Part shown: positions 6,917-13,867 of the stretch, piece by piece | Layout: every line of letters starts with the position of its first letter | Numbering within the stretch: the stretch's first letter is position 1 | From: CAYWLI01 sp964519535 | GTDB lineage: Bacteria > Desulfobacterota > B13-G15 > RBG-16-54-18 | Assembly: GCA_964519535.1 (NCBI GenBank) | Contig: CAZFIR010000038.1 | Location: forward strand, 1-35,642 | Direction: 5' to 3' | DNA length: 35,642 nt | Translations under genes and position numbers: made by a program | The notes under the pieces: generated by a model | What the model was told of the DNA's origin: nothing | Seen by the model: only the letters and a program-made list of their open reading frames with translations | The model's database searches: none

Positions 6917-9094
6917 CTATCCCCAGCTGAGGAGCATTCCTCCCCGGTAGATGATAAAGGCCAAGATCCAGGCTAGGGCAAGGCCGTAGCCGACCGAGAA
7001 GGCCGTCCACCCCCAGGACCCTGTCTCACGCCGAATGGCCGCTACGGTGGCCAGACAGGGGGTGTAGGCCAAGACAAAAATCATAAAGGCATATCCGACC
7101 AGCGGTGTCATGGCATGCTGGATGGCCGCGCGGAGGCCTTCGCTTTTTTCTCCCTCATCTCTGCCAACCTGATAGAGGACGCCGAAGGTGCTGACCACGA
7201 TCTCCTTCGCGACAAAGCCGGTGAGCAGGGCCACGCCCGCCCTCCAGTCAAAGCCCACGGGGTGCAGGACCGGGGCGATGACCTTCCCCAACCTCCCCAG
7301 AAGGCTCCTTTCCTGGAATTCCATTTTTTGGAGGGTCTCTATCTCGCCGATCTTCTCATCCATCTTTGCGGCGAGCACCTCGGCCTTTGCTGCGTCTGCC
7401 CTTTGGATCACCGCTGCGTACTCCTCGTGGATATGGCTTTTTTGTGCTTCGTAATCCCTGGAGTAGTCCACGCTCTGGGGGAAGGAGCTGAGGGCCCACA
7501 CGATGATAGACCCGAGGAGGATCACCCCCCCCATCTTTTTGATAAAGATGGAACCGCGCTCCCACATGTGGATAACGGTCCCCTTGAGGGTCGGCATGCG
7601 GTAGGGGGGAAGCTCTAAAACAAACGGTGCGATCTCCCCCCTGAAGAGGGTCCGTTTAAAGATCTGGCCCATCAGGATGGCCATGGCGATGCCGATGAGA
7701 TAGATGGAGAAGATGACGTTGCCCGCGCGGGCCCCGAAGAGTGCCCCGGCGATGAGCACGTAGACGGGCAGCTTGCCGCTGCAGCTGATCAGCGGATTGA
7801 TCAGGATGCTGAGGATCCTGTCCCTCCTGCTCTCCAGTACGCGTGTCGCCATAATGGCCGGCACATTGCAGCCGAACCCCATGATCATGGGGATGAAGGA
7901 TTTGCCGTGCAGCCCCAGGGTGTGCATGACCTTGTCCATGATGAAGGCGGCCCTCGCCATGTATCCCGTATCCTCAAAGAGGGCGATGCAGAAAAAGAGG
8001 ATGAAGATATTGGGAAGGAACACGGCCACGCCGCCGACGCCGCTGATAATCCCGTCGACGACGAGACCCCTGAGAAGCCCTTCTCCCATCAGCCCCCCGA
8101 CGAATTCGGTGAGGAGCCCCACCCCGGCGTCGATCCATGCCATGGGATAGCTGCCGAGGTTGAAGGTGAGTTGGAACATGGCCCAGATAAAGAAGATGAA
8201 GATCGGAAACCCGAACAGCCGATTGGTCAGGACCGTATCCACCTGATCGGAGAGGTATCGTCTGTCTTTTTTGGAATGGTGCAGTGTCTCTTTGAGGGCC
8301 CCGTGGATGAATCCGTAGCGGCGGTCGGCTATGAGGGATTCCGGGTCATCGCCCAGTATCTGTTGGAGGCGGAGCTTGCTGCGTTGCAGCTGATCAAGGA
8401 TGGCCTTCTTTCGGGGTTTCTTTTCGATCTCCTTGATGACCTCTTCGTCGTTTTCCAGGAGCTTGATCCCCATCCACCGGGCATGGTGCTCATCCATTGA
8501 TGATCGAGCGGAACGGATCATCCCCTGCACCTTTGCGATCTCCTCTTCGAGTTCCCTGCCGTAATCGATATGGATGTGCCGGGTGACCGATTCTCTATCC
8601 TCCGCCACCCTGACGATGGCCTCTAACAACTCCTTGGTTCCCCGCCCTTTGGTCCCCACCGTTGGTATGATGGGGACGCCCATGAGGAGGGCAAGCTGCT
8701 CGTGATCGATGATCTGCCCCCTCGAGTGGGCAAGATCCACCATATTGAGGGCGAAGACCAGTTTGACACCGAGGTCGATCAACTGCGATGCTAGATAGAG
8801 ATTGCGTTCCAGGTTTGAGGCGTCGATCACGTTGACCACGAGATCGGGTTTTTCCTCGATGATGTAGTTGCGCGCGATGATCTCCTCTTGAGAGTATGGG
8901 GTCAGGCTGTAGGTCCCGGGGAGGTCGACCACATGGATGGTGTAGCCGCCATAGGTAGCGGTCCCCTCCTTCTTCTCGACGGTGACACCGGGCCAGTTTC
9001 CCACCTTTTGGCGTGCACCTGTCAGGTTGTTGAAGATGGTCGTCTTTCCGGAATTCGGGTTGCCCGCGAGGGCGATGGTGATTTCCTTGGCCAT
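6917..9094 (-). CDS. feoB: Ferrous iron transport protein B
   Basis: 725-residue inner-membrane Fe(II) transporter. The N-terminal G domain shows G1 GNPNSGKT (11-18), G3 DLPG (57-60) and G4 NMVD (117-120), followed by the helical guanine-dissociation-inhibitor segment (about 170-260). Two Gate-type membrane blocks carry the conserved cysteine patches GFGCNVPAIMATR and SCSGKLPVYVLIAGALF. The C-terminus has YTPCLATVAAIRRETG, as in the family. ATG 9094 overlaps the stop of feoA by one base (TAATG), so the two are translationally coupled. Length and domain order are normal for the family. Two Fur-family regulators in the same operon suggest iron control. Confidence 0.97.
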   Translation of the reverse strand: MAKEITIALAGNPNSGKTTIFNNLTGARQKVGNWPGVTVEKKEGTATYGGYTIHVVDLPGTYSLTPYSQEEIIARNYIIEEKPDLVVNVIDASNLERNLYLASQLIDLGVKLVFALNMVDLAHSRGQIIDHEQLALLMGVPIIPTVGTKGRGTKELLEAIVRVAEDRESVTRHIHIDYGRELEEEIAKVQGMIRSARSSMDEHHARWMGIKLLENDEEVIKEIEKKPRKKAILDQLQRSKLRLQQILGDDPESLIADRRYGFIHGALKETLHHSKKDRRYLSDQVDTVLTNRLFGFPIFIFFIWAMFQLTFNLGSYPMAWIDAGVGLLTEFVGGLMGEGLLRGLVVDGIISGVGGVAVFLPNIFILFFCIALFEDTGYMARAAFIMDKVMHTLGLHGKSFIPMIMGFGCNVPAIMATRVLESRRDRILSILINPLISCSGKLPVYVLIAGALFGARAGNVIFSIYLIGIAMAILMGQIFKRTLFRGEIAPFVLELPPYRMPTLKGTVIHMWERGSIFIKKMGGVILLGSIIVWALSSFPQSVDYSRDYEAQKSHIHEEYAAVIQRADAAKAEVLAAKMDEKIGEIETLQKMEFQERSLLGRLGKVIAPVLHPVGFDWRAGVALLTGFVAKEIVVSTFGVLYQVGRDEGEKSEGLRAAIQHAMTPLVGYAFMIFVLAYTPCLATVAAIRRETGSWGWTAFSVGYGLALAWILAFIIYRGGMLLSWG

Positions 9095-9348
9095 TAGTCC
9101 TCTCTTGACTCTTCCTCGGTTTTTCGCACCAACACCCGGTCGGCCTCTTCATGTCTCAGGCTGACGTGGTAGCCCTTCAGGACGTATTCAATGGGGTCCT
9201 TCAGGGGGGCATATTTTTCCACCATAATCTCCGTTCCCGGGACAAAGCCCATCTCCATGAGCCGCTGCCTGAACCTGCCCGTCCCCGTGATCCGTTCAAT
9301 GATGCCCCGCTCTCCGGTCCTCAGCTCATTCAGTTTTCGCACAGCCAT
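9094..9348 (-). CDS. feoA: Ferrous iron transport protein A
   Basis: 84-residue SH3-like protein that assists FeoB at the membrane. The typical opening LNELRTGERGIIERITG and the middle RQRLMEMGFVPGTEIMVEKYAPLKDPIEYVLKGYHVSLR identify the family. It ends in the TAATG overlap with feoB and starts 10 bases after the Fur-FeoA fusion gene, so the three form one unit. A second FeoA domain is fused to that upstream regulator. Confidence 0.95.
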   Translation of the reverse strand: MAVRKLNELRTGERGIIERITGTGRFRQRLMEMGFVPGTEIMVEKYAPLKDPIEYVLKGYHVSLRHEEADRVLVRKTEEESRED

Positions 9349-9358
9349 CCCCCGTGCC

Positions 9359-10075
9359 TCATTTCTGATCTTGAGGGGTCGTTGTCACTAAGATTTTCTT
9401 GGCCATTCCGGCACCCAGGGCGATCCGGGTTTCCTGCGAGGCCACGATCAGCGGTCCTGGGCCGCTGCTCTTGATCACTTCCACCTCGGCACCCCTCTTG
9501 AGGCCCATGCTTGTTAACCGCCGTTCCATCCCCCTGGCGCCCCGAAATCCCACAATGCGCACCTGCTCACCCGGGGAGGCCATGATAAGGGGCATGACAT
9601 CCTTCCGTTTCCTCAGGCAGTTGGCGCAGAGCCCATAGATATCCATGCGGTGCTGGAGGTCGTGGAATCCCATGCGACGGGCCGTCTCCGCCTGCAGGTC
9701 CTCGATTTCCGGATTATAAAACTCCAGGATGGAACCGCACCGGACACAGATCAGGTGATCGTGGTGTTTGCCCAGGTGATGATGTTCATATTGTGTCGCC
9801 TGATCGCCGAAGTGTTTTTCTTGGGCAAAGCCGTATTGGGCAAAGAGCCTCAAATTTTCGGCTACAAACTCCTCCGTCGCGGAAATCCCCTTTTCTTTCA
9901 GGATACCTGTCAACTCAGAAGCAGTCAGGTGGTTTTCGGTACCGAGAAAAGTTGCAAGGATCGTTAGCCTCTCATCGATCCGGTCGAGCCCTTCACCCTC
10001 GAAGATGACCTTGAACTGTTGATAGATATTCCTGTGGTCTTTCGCAAGTCTTCTGCCTCGCATTCGTGCTCTCAT
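9359..10075 (-). CDS. Fur-family regulator fused to a C-terminal FeoA domain
   Basis: 238 residues with two modules. Residues 1 to about 150 are Fur-like: a winged-helix part (RLTILATFLGTENHLTASELTGILKEKG), then a metal-binding region with HHHLGKHHDHLICVRCGSILEF and a CANC pair for structural zinc. Residues 160 to 238 are a FeoA-type SH3-like domain (MASPGEQVRIVGFRGARGMERRLTSMGLKRGAEVEVI). This joins an iron-sensing repressor to the module found on FeoB partners and on DtxR-type regulators. ATG 10075 has no clear ribosome site; ATG 10063 is an alternative. It sits between the NifX-like gene and feoA, all on one strand. The likely role is iron-responsive control of feoAB; targets are inferred. 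Confidence 0.9.
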   Translation of the reverse strand: MRARMRGRRLAKDHRNIYQQFKVIFEGEGLDRIDERLTILATFLGTENHLTASELTGILKEKGISATEEFVAENLRLFAQYGFAQEKHFGDQATQYEHHHLGKHHDHLICVRCGSILEFYNPEIEDLQAETARRMGFHDLQHRMDIYGLCANCLRKRKDVMPLIMASPGEQVRIVGFRGARGMERRLTSMGLKRGAEVEVIKSSGPGPLIVASQETRIALGAGMAKKILVTTTPQDQK

Positions 10076-10084
10076 GTCTTGTGC

Positions 10085-10453
10085 TCAATCATCCAGCCCC
10101 TCTTGAAACCCGACGGTAGGGCGTTCTGCAGTGATGAGCTCACCCCGCTTCACCTTTTCAATGGCAGCGCTGACTGTTCCGGATGCGACAGTATAGACAT
10201 CCATGCCGGCTCCCGTGAGGGTTACGAGTGCGTTGTGCCCGATATTCTTAACGACAACCCCATCGATATCCTTGGCAATAAGCATTTGGCATGCTCGGAT
10301 GCCGGCAGCATTTTTTTCTTTCTGTCCAGGATTTTCAATCGTCTCAGTTGTCATCGATTTTGTATCTATTACCAGAAAGTACGGACAGCGACCGAAACGA
10401 TCGTCAACGCGCGATGATATGGTCTTTCCCTTGGATGCAATGGCGATTTTCAT
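10085..10453 (-). CDS. NifX/NafY-type (dinitrogenase iron-molybdenum cofactor family) protein
   Basis: 122 residues beginning MKIAIASKGKTISSRVDDRFGRCPYFLVID, the classic opening of the NifB-C/NifX/NafY fold. It also has the EKNAAGIRACQMLIAKDIDGVVVKNIGHNALVTLTGAGMDVY core and lacks an N-terminal radical SAM domain. Small proteins of this type bind iron-sulfur or FeMo-type clusters; many occur outside nitrogen fixation and have no assigned role. The start overlaps the stop of the upstream Fur gene by four bases (ATGA), so they are coupled. Its place inside an iron-uptake operon suggests a role in iron or cluster handling rather than nitrogenase, as no nif gene is near. Confidence 0.88.
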   Translation of the reverse strand: MKIAIASKGKTISSRVDDRFGRCPYFLVIDTKSMTTETIENPGQKEKNAAGIRACQMLIAKDIDGVVVKNIGHNALVTLTGAGMDVYTVASGTVSAAIEKVKRGELITAERPTVGFQEGLDD

Positions 10454-11019
10454 CTTCTGGTATTCCCTGTTTGGTTATGAAGGTTCTTGGTTTGCCTGCT
10501 CATATCAAGTGTCTGATGCTTTTTTAATGCTTTACGTGATGAGTTCCGGACAGTGCATGCTTCCTGCTCCTGCGCGCACTGTGAGCAATACCCTAAGAGT
10601 TCAAATCGATGGGATGTTATAGCAAAATCGTACTTTTTCCCGATCCGGCTCTGAATAGACGCGACAGCGTTATCTGCAAACTCAATGATCCTTCCGCAGC
10701 TGACACATCGGAGGTGACTGTGATGTTTGTGGCCATAGACGTGCTCATAGTGGAGATGGCCGTCCTCGAAATAGACCTCCTTAATCAATCCGCTGTCGAT
10801 GAGGAGGGGGATGGTCCTGTACAGGGAGGCCTTGGAGATCCGCTTCTTCTTGTTCCTCAACCGCAAAAAGAGCTCATCCACGTCGAAGTGATCGTGGATC
10901 GAGAATATCTCATCGATAATTGTCTCCCGTTCCGGCGTATTCCGCAGCCCCTTTTCCTTGATGTATTCCCGGAATTTTTGTATGGCGTCCATGACCGTAC
11001 TATTATTATTGAGTTTCAT
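10450..11019 (-). CDS. Fur-family transcriptional regulator (first gene of the iron operon)
   Basis: About 189 residues. The winged-helix part (KGLRNTPERETIIDEIFSIHDHFDVDELFLRLRNKKKRISKASLYRTIPLLIDSGLI) and the metal site (HYEHVYGHKHHSHLRCVSCGRIIEF, later CSQC) are typical of Fur. About 45 residues after the CSQC pair form a basic, low-complexity tail not usual in the family. ATG 11019 is chosen; TTG 11025 is in frame and nearer to the GGGGG ribosome site (11031-11035). An inverted repeat (11004-11030) straddles the start and could be an autoregulatory operator. It heads the six-gene minus-strand run ending with feoB and a methyltransferase. Confidence 0.92.
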   Translation of the reverse strand: MKLNNNSTVMDAIQKFREYIKEKGLRNTPERETIIDEIFSIHDHFDVDELFLRLRNKKKRISKASLYRTIPLLIDSGLIKEVYFEDGHLHYEHVYGHKHHSHLRCVSCGRIIEFADNAVASIQSRIGKKYDFAITSHRFELLGYCSQCAQEQEACTVRNSSRKALKKHQTLDMSRQTKNLHNQTGNTRR

Positions 11020-11030
11020 TTTCAATAATA
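11004..11030. promoter_or_regulatory. Perfect inverted repeat over the fur-type gene start, candidate operator
   Basis: TATTATTGA (11004-11012) and TCAATAATA (11022-11030) are exact reverse complements around a 9-base spacer. The element covers the start codon at 11019 and abuts the ribosome site at 11031-11035. It is AT-rich like Fur/PerR boxes but does not match the standard Fur 19-mer closely. Binding by the encoded regulator, or an RNA hairpin at the start site, are both possible. Confidence 0.45.
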
Positions 11031-11151
11031 CCCCCTTGATCCGGCTCTGTCAAGTCCCTTTTTGTTCCTCAGCAAAGGCGGACCCGCGGTTTGCTGGCCG
11101 TTGCAGAACAAAAGGATGGCTGGCTTGCGAGGGAGGATAATACAAAAAAGG

Positions 11152-11181
11152 TTGACAGGGTTAATGAATATATGGTAATGA
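11152..11181 (+). promoter_or_regulatory. Candidate sigma-70 promoter for the leader and aminotransferase
   Basis: A consensus -35 box TTGACA lies at 11152-11157. The -10 is less clear: GGTAAT (11174-11179) or TAATGA (11176-11181), the latter preceded by TG as in an extended -10. It lies 20-50 bases before the leader ORF, in the right place for a transcript carrying the whole attenuator. Confidence 0.45.
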
Positions 11182-11199
11182 CACTGACAAGAGGGTCAC

Positions 11200-11295
11200 A
11201 TGGGATTTAAAAGCCTTTACTACTACTACTACTACTACTACTATTACTACTATAGCGAGAAAGAAAGGAGCCCGGGAGCCTCTCTGCACCAATGA
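11200..11295 (+). CDS. Leader peptide with 12 consecutive tyrosines
   Basis: A 31-codon ORF, ATG 11200 to TGA 11293-11295, with GAGGG (11191-11195) four bases upstream. It encodes MGFKSL, then twelve Tyr codons in a row (11218-11253: eight TAC, TAT, two TAC, TAT), then a 13-residue charged tail ending in SLHQ. A perfect intrinsic terminator begins 25 bases after its stop, and an aminotransferase gene follows the terminator. This is the layout of amino-acid attenuators such as pheL and hisL, here with tyrosine as the sensed amino acid. The peptide itself probably has no role after synthesis. At the DNA level it is a trinucleotide tract, so slippage could vary the Tyr number. Confidence 0.78.
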   Translation: MGFKSLYYYYYYYYYYYYSEKERSPGASLHQ

Positions 11296-11355
11296 TTTAA
11301 CGGGAAAAGGGTTTATTAGAGGCCGATGGGCACCACGTCCATCGGCCCTTTTTTT
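11278..11355 (+). terminator. Attenuator: antiterminator arm and intrinsic terminator
   Basis: The terminator stem GGCCGATGG (11321-11329) pairs exactly with CCATCGGCC (11339-11347) and is followed, after one C, by seven T (11349-11355). The competing pair is GCCTCT (11278-11283) with AGAGGC (11318-11323), which would take away the first three bases of the terminator arm. GCCTCT lies within ten bases of the leader stop. A ribosome that finishes the leader would cover it (terminator forms); one stalled on the Tyr run would leave it free (antiterminator forms). Confidence 0.8.
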
Positions 11356-11375
11356 ATTTCATATGGAGGTGTCAG

Positions 11376-12560
11376 ATGAAGAAAAAGGCACAGTTTGAAC
11401 CGGCACAGCGTCTCAAGGAGCTCCCCCCCTATGTCTTTGCCGAGATCGAGGCGAAGAAACAGGAACTTGAGGCCAAAGGGGTGGAGATCATAGATCTGGG
11501 CAGGGGCGACCCCGATCTCCCTACACCCCCCCATATCGTCGAACGGCTCAAGGAGGCCCTGAAGGCCCCTGACTTCAACCGCTATCCTTCGTACGTCGGA
11601 ATTTCTGAGTTCCGCCGGGCAGCGGCCCGGTGGTATAAAAAGAGGTTCGGGGTATCCCTAGATCCGGAGACCGAGGTCATCTCCCTCATCGGCTCCAAAG
11701 AAGGGGTGTCGCATGCCCCCATGGCATATGTCGATCAGGGGGACATCGCCCTGTTTCCCGATCCCTGTTTCCCCATCTTCTATACCTCCATCCTTTTTGC
11801 CAAGGGCAGGCCCTATCCCATGCCGCTGTTGGAGGAAAACGCATACCTTCCCGACCTGGGCAAGATCCCCAAAGAGGTGGCTGAAGGTGCCAAGCTGATT
11901 TCCCTGAATTATCCCCATAACCCCACGACAGGGGTGGCTACACATGATTTTTTCCGGGAGGTGGTCCGTTTCGCCAAGCAGTACCACCTTGTGGTGATTC
12001 ATGACTTGGCCTACTCGGAGATATACTATGATGGACACTATTGCCCCAGCATCCTTGAGGTGGACGGTGCCAAGGATGTGGTGGTTGAATTTCACTCACT
12101 TTCTAAGACCTATAATATGGCTGGCTGGCGCATCGGTTTCGCCGTTGGTAATGCAGAACTGGTGGGATATCTGACCCTGGTGAAGACCAACATCGACGTG
12201 GGGATCTTCGGACCGATTCAGTTGGCGGGTGTCGAGGCCCTGGAGGGGGACCAATCAAGCGTCGATGAGCTTCGCAGGGTCTACCAGCGGCGCAGGGATA
12301 TCCTGGTGGCCGGGCTGCGTGAGGCCGGGCTCGAGTTCAATGTCCCGCAGGCTACTTTTTACATCTGGGTGCGGGTCCCTTCCGGACATACCTCGGCATC
12401 CTACACGGATTACCTCCTGGACAAAGCGGGGATCATGGTTACCCCGGGCCACGGCTTTGGCAAGACCGGGGAGGGGTACATCCGCTTCGCCCTCACCTTT
12501 TCCGAAGAAAAGCTTCAGGAAGCAGCCCGCCGCCTGGCGGCATTAAAAAAGGAGGGGTAG
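11376..12560 (+). CDS. Class I/II PLP-dependent aminotransferase (DapL/AspC-like), probably aromatic or tyrosine-forming
   Basis: 394 residues, fold type I aminotransferase. The PLP lysine is Lys244 in SLSKTYNMAGWR. Other hallmarks are IDLGRGDPDLPTP at the N-terminus, NYPHNPTTGVA, the D-A-Y triad in VIHDLAYSEIYYD, and IRFALTFSEEKL near the end. The sequence looks most like the LL-diaminopimelate/aspartate aminotransferase group found in Desulfobacterota. From the protein alone the substrate is open. The upstream tyrosine-codon leader points to tyrosine (or aromatic) biosynthesis, where an aminotransferase makes the last step from 4-hydroxyphenylpyruvate or prephenate. ATG 11376 has GGAGG six bases upstream. 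It is the only gene between its attenuator and the hairpin at 12646. Confidence 0.9.
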   Translation: MKKKAQFEPAQRLKELPPYVFAEIEAKKQELEAKGVEIIDLGRGDPDLPTPPHIVERLKEALKAPDFNRYPSYVGISEFRRAAARWYKKRFGVSLDPETEVISLIGSKEGVSHAPMAYVDQGDIALFPDPCFPIFYTSILFAKGRPYPMPLLEENAYLPDLGKIPKEVAEGAKLISLNYPHNPTTGVATHDFFREVVRFAKQYHLVVIHDLAYSEIYYDGHYCPSILEVDGAKDVVVEFHSLSKTYNMAGWRIGFAVGNAELVGYLTLVKTNIDVGIFGPIQLAGVEALEGDQSSVDELRRVYQRRRDILVAGLREAGLEFNVPQATFYIWVRVPSGHTSASYTDYLLDKAGIMVTPGHGFGKTGEGYIRFALTFSEEKLQEAARRLAALKKEG

Positions 12561-12645
12561 GGTATAAAGAAGAATGCAATCCTTAGATTGATGAGGCTGA
12601 AGATAATGCGGTATGGATTAGAGAGACTATGGGGGAGGGGGGTAT

Positions 12646-12692
12646 GATTTAGGGTCAGGTCCCAACAGGCCGTTGGGACCTGACCCTAAATC
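12646..12692. repeat. 21-bp perfect inverted repeat, REP-like, acting as terminator
   Basis: GATTTAGGGTCAGGTCCCAAC (12646-12666) is followed by the loop AGGCC and its exact complement (12672-12692). A short TTTT follows on the + strand. It lies between convergent genes (aminotransferase + and polyprenyl synthase -), so it can end transcripts. The half-motif GGGTCAGGT-Y-CAAC recurs at 29314-29328, which suggests a dispersed REP-type element rather than a one-off terminator. Confidence 0.75.
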
Positions 12693-12694
12693 TT

Positions 12695-13648
12695 TTAATA
12701 CGTTCTCTCGGCCAAGAATTTCAAGAGGTGATGCAAGATCGGGTGTGAAAAGTTGATGGAATCGGCGATGGACTCAGCCTTATGTAATTGTTTCTCAATA
12801 AATTGTTGGGCTTCATCCAGGACCCCCGCTTGTACGACGGCGTCCCTGGCTGCTGGAAATTCTGGCAGGGCAAAGAGGTCGGGCGGGAGTTGGGGGTTGG
12901 CCTTGTGAAGGTACCCGATGGTGATATAGGTCTTCTTCTTCCGCCGCCAATCGCTTCCCACATCTTTGCCCAAGGTCTTTTCATCCGCTACAAAATCCAG
13001 GAGATCGTCTCTGACCTGAAAGGCCAAGCCGATATGTCCCCCCATATCCTTTAAATGCCCTAAGACATCGCTATTGGATGCACAGGAGAAGTAGCCCAAT
13101 TCAAAGGCCAGCGCGAAAAGCCGTGCCGTCTTTTGGGAGATCATGGGGAGATAGTCATCCAGGGACACGCCATCTCTCGTCTCAAATTCTTTATCCCGCG
13201 CCTGGCCTTCACACACCACGTACATGCCGTCGGTAAAGGCCTCGATCATTTTAATGAGGTGGGGTGACTGGGCGGTGAGCAGTTTCTGATAGGCGAGGGC
13301 GATCATGGCGTCACCCGACAATAAGGCGGTGCCGACATCCCATTTGGTATGCACGGTTTGATATCCCCTTCTGAAGTGATCGTCATCCATGATATCGTCA
13401 TGGACAAGGGTGAAGTCGTGCAAGACCTCGATGGCTATTGCAGCGGGGAGGGCACCTTCGTAATCATTGCAGAAGTGTTCGGCCGTGATAAGGGTGATCA
13501 ACGGTCGAACGCGTTTTCCCGGCAATGTAAAGAAATAGGCGATCGGGTCCCGCAAGGCAGCGAGCCGAGGGAACGGAGCGAAGTTGCGAAATTCCCTGTC
13601 AATGCGTTCCTGATAGGGGAGTAATATGGCCTTTAATGCATCTTCCAT
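12695..13648 (-). CDS. Polyprenyl diphosphate synthase (FPP/GGPP synthase family)
   Basis: 317 residues, trans-type prenyl elongating enzyme. The first aspartate-rich motif is D84-D85-x-x-D88 in LVHDDIMDDDHFRRG, and the second is D214-D215-x-x-D218 in QVRDDLLDFV. GKRVRP (44-49) binds isopentenyl diphosphate. It condenses IPP onto allylic diphosphates to build C15-C20 or longer chains. Residues before the first DDxxD (ALPAAIAIEVLHDFT) do not settle the product length. It diverges from the ispH-ubiA fusion gene, with a 219-base shared upstream region, so precursor supply, chain elongation and prenyl transfer are side by side. Confidence 0.93.
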   Translation of the reverse strand: MEDALKAILLPYQERIDREFRNFAPFPRLAALRDPIAYFFTLPGKRVRPLITLITAEHFCNDYEGALPAAIAIEVLHDFTLVHDDIMDDDHFRRGYQTVHTKWDVGTALLSGDAMIALAYQKLLTAQSPHLIKMIEAFTDGMYVVCEGQARDKEFETRDGVSLDDYLPMISQKTARLFALAFELGYFSCASNSDVLGHLKDMGGHIGLAFQVRDDLLDFVADEKTLGKDVGSDWRRKKKTYITIGYLHKANPQLPPDLFALPEFPAARDAVVQAGVLDEAQQFIEKQLHKAESIADSINFSHPILHHLLKFLAERTY

Positions 13649-13867
13649 AGCTGTAATAGGTTTGAGACAGTGCTCTCGTAATCGTTCGGAAATATGGCTG
13701 AAAAGTTAACAATAAGATGACAGCATATACTCTCTGTTTTGTCAACAAAAAAATATCTTTTTGGGCGCGCTCATGACAGCGGCTGATGAACTCAAGACAG
13801 TTGTAATTCGCACGAATCTCCAATACAATATTTTGCTACTGAGAGCGACCACGGAGGAGGGGAAGCG
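13649..13867. promoter_or_regulatory. Divergent control region between polyprenyl synthase and ispH-ubiA
   Basis: This 219-base stretch has no gene. On the minus strand TTGACA (13745-13740) could be a -35 box for the polyprenyl synthase, with TGTCAT 17 bases on as a weak -10. For the + strand the only firm signal is the ribosome site GGAGGAGGGG just before TTG 13868. The part from 13690 to 13760 is AT-rich. Confidence 0.35.

Noticed and set aside
7907..8500. 197-codon plus-strand ORF inside feoB
   Set aside because: Shadow of feoB; His/Asp/Glu-rich translation typical of antisense frames.
11218..11253. TAC tract as a meaningless simple repeat
   Set aside because: It is in frame in an ORF with ribosome site and stop, followed by a perfect terminator and an aminotransferase gene.
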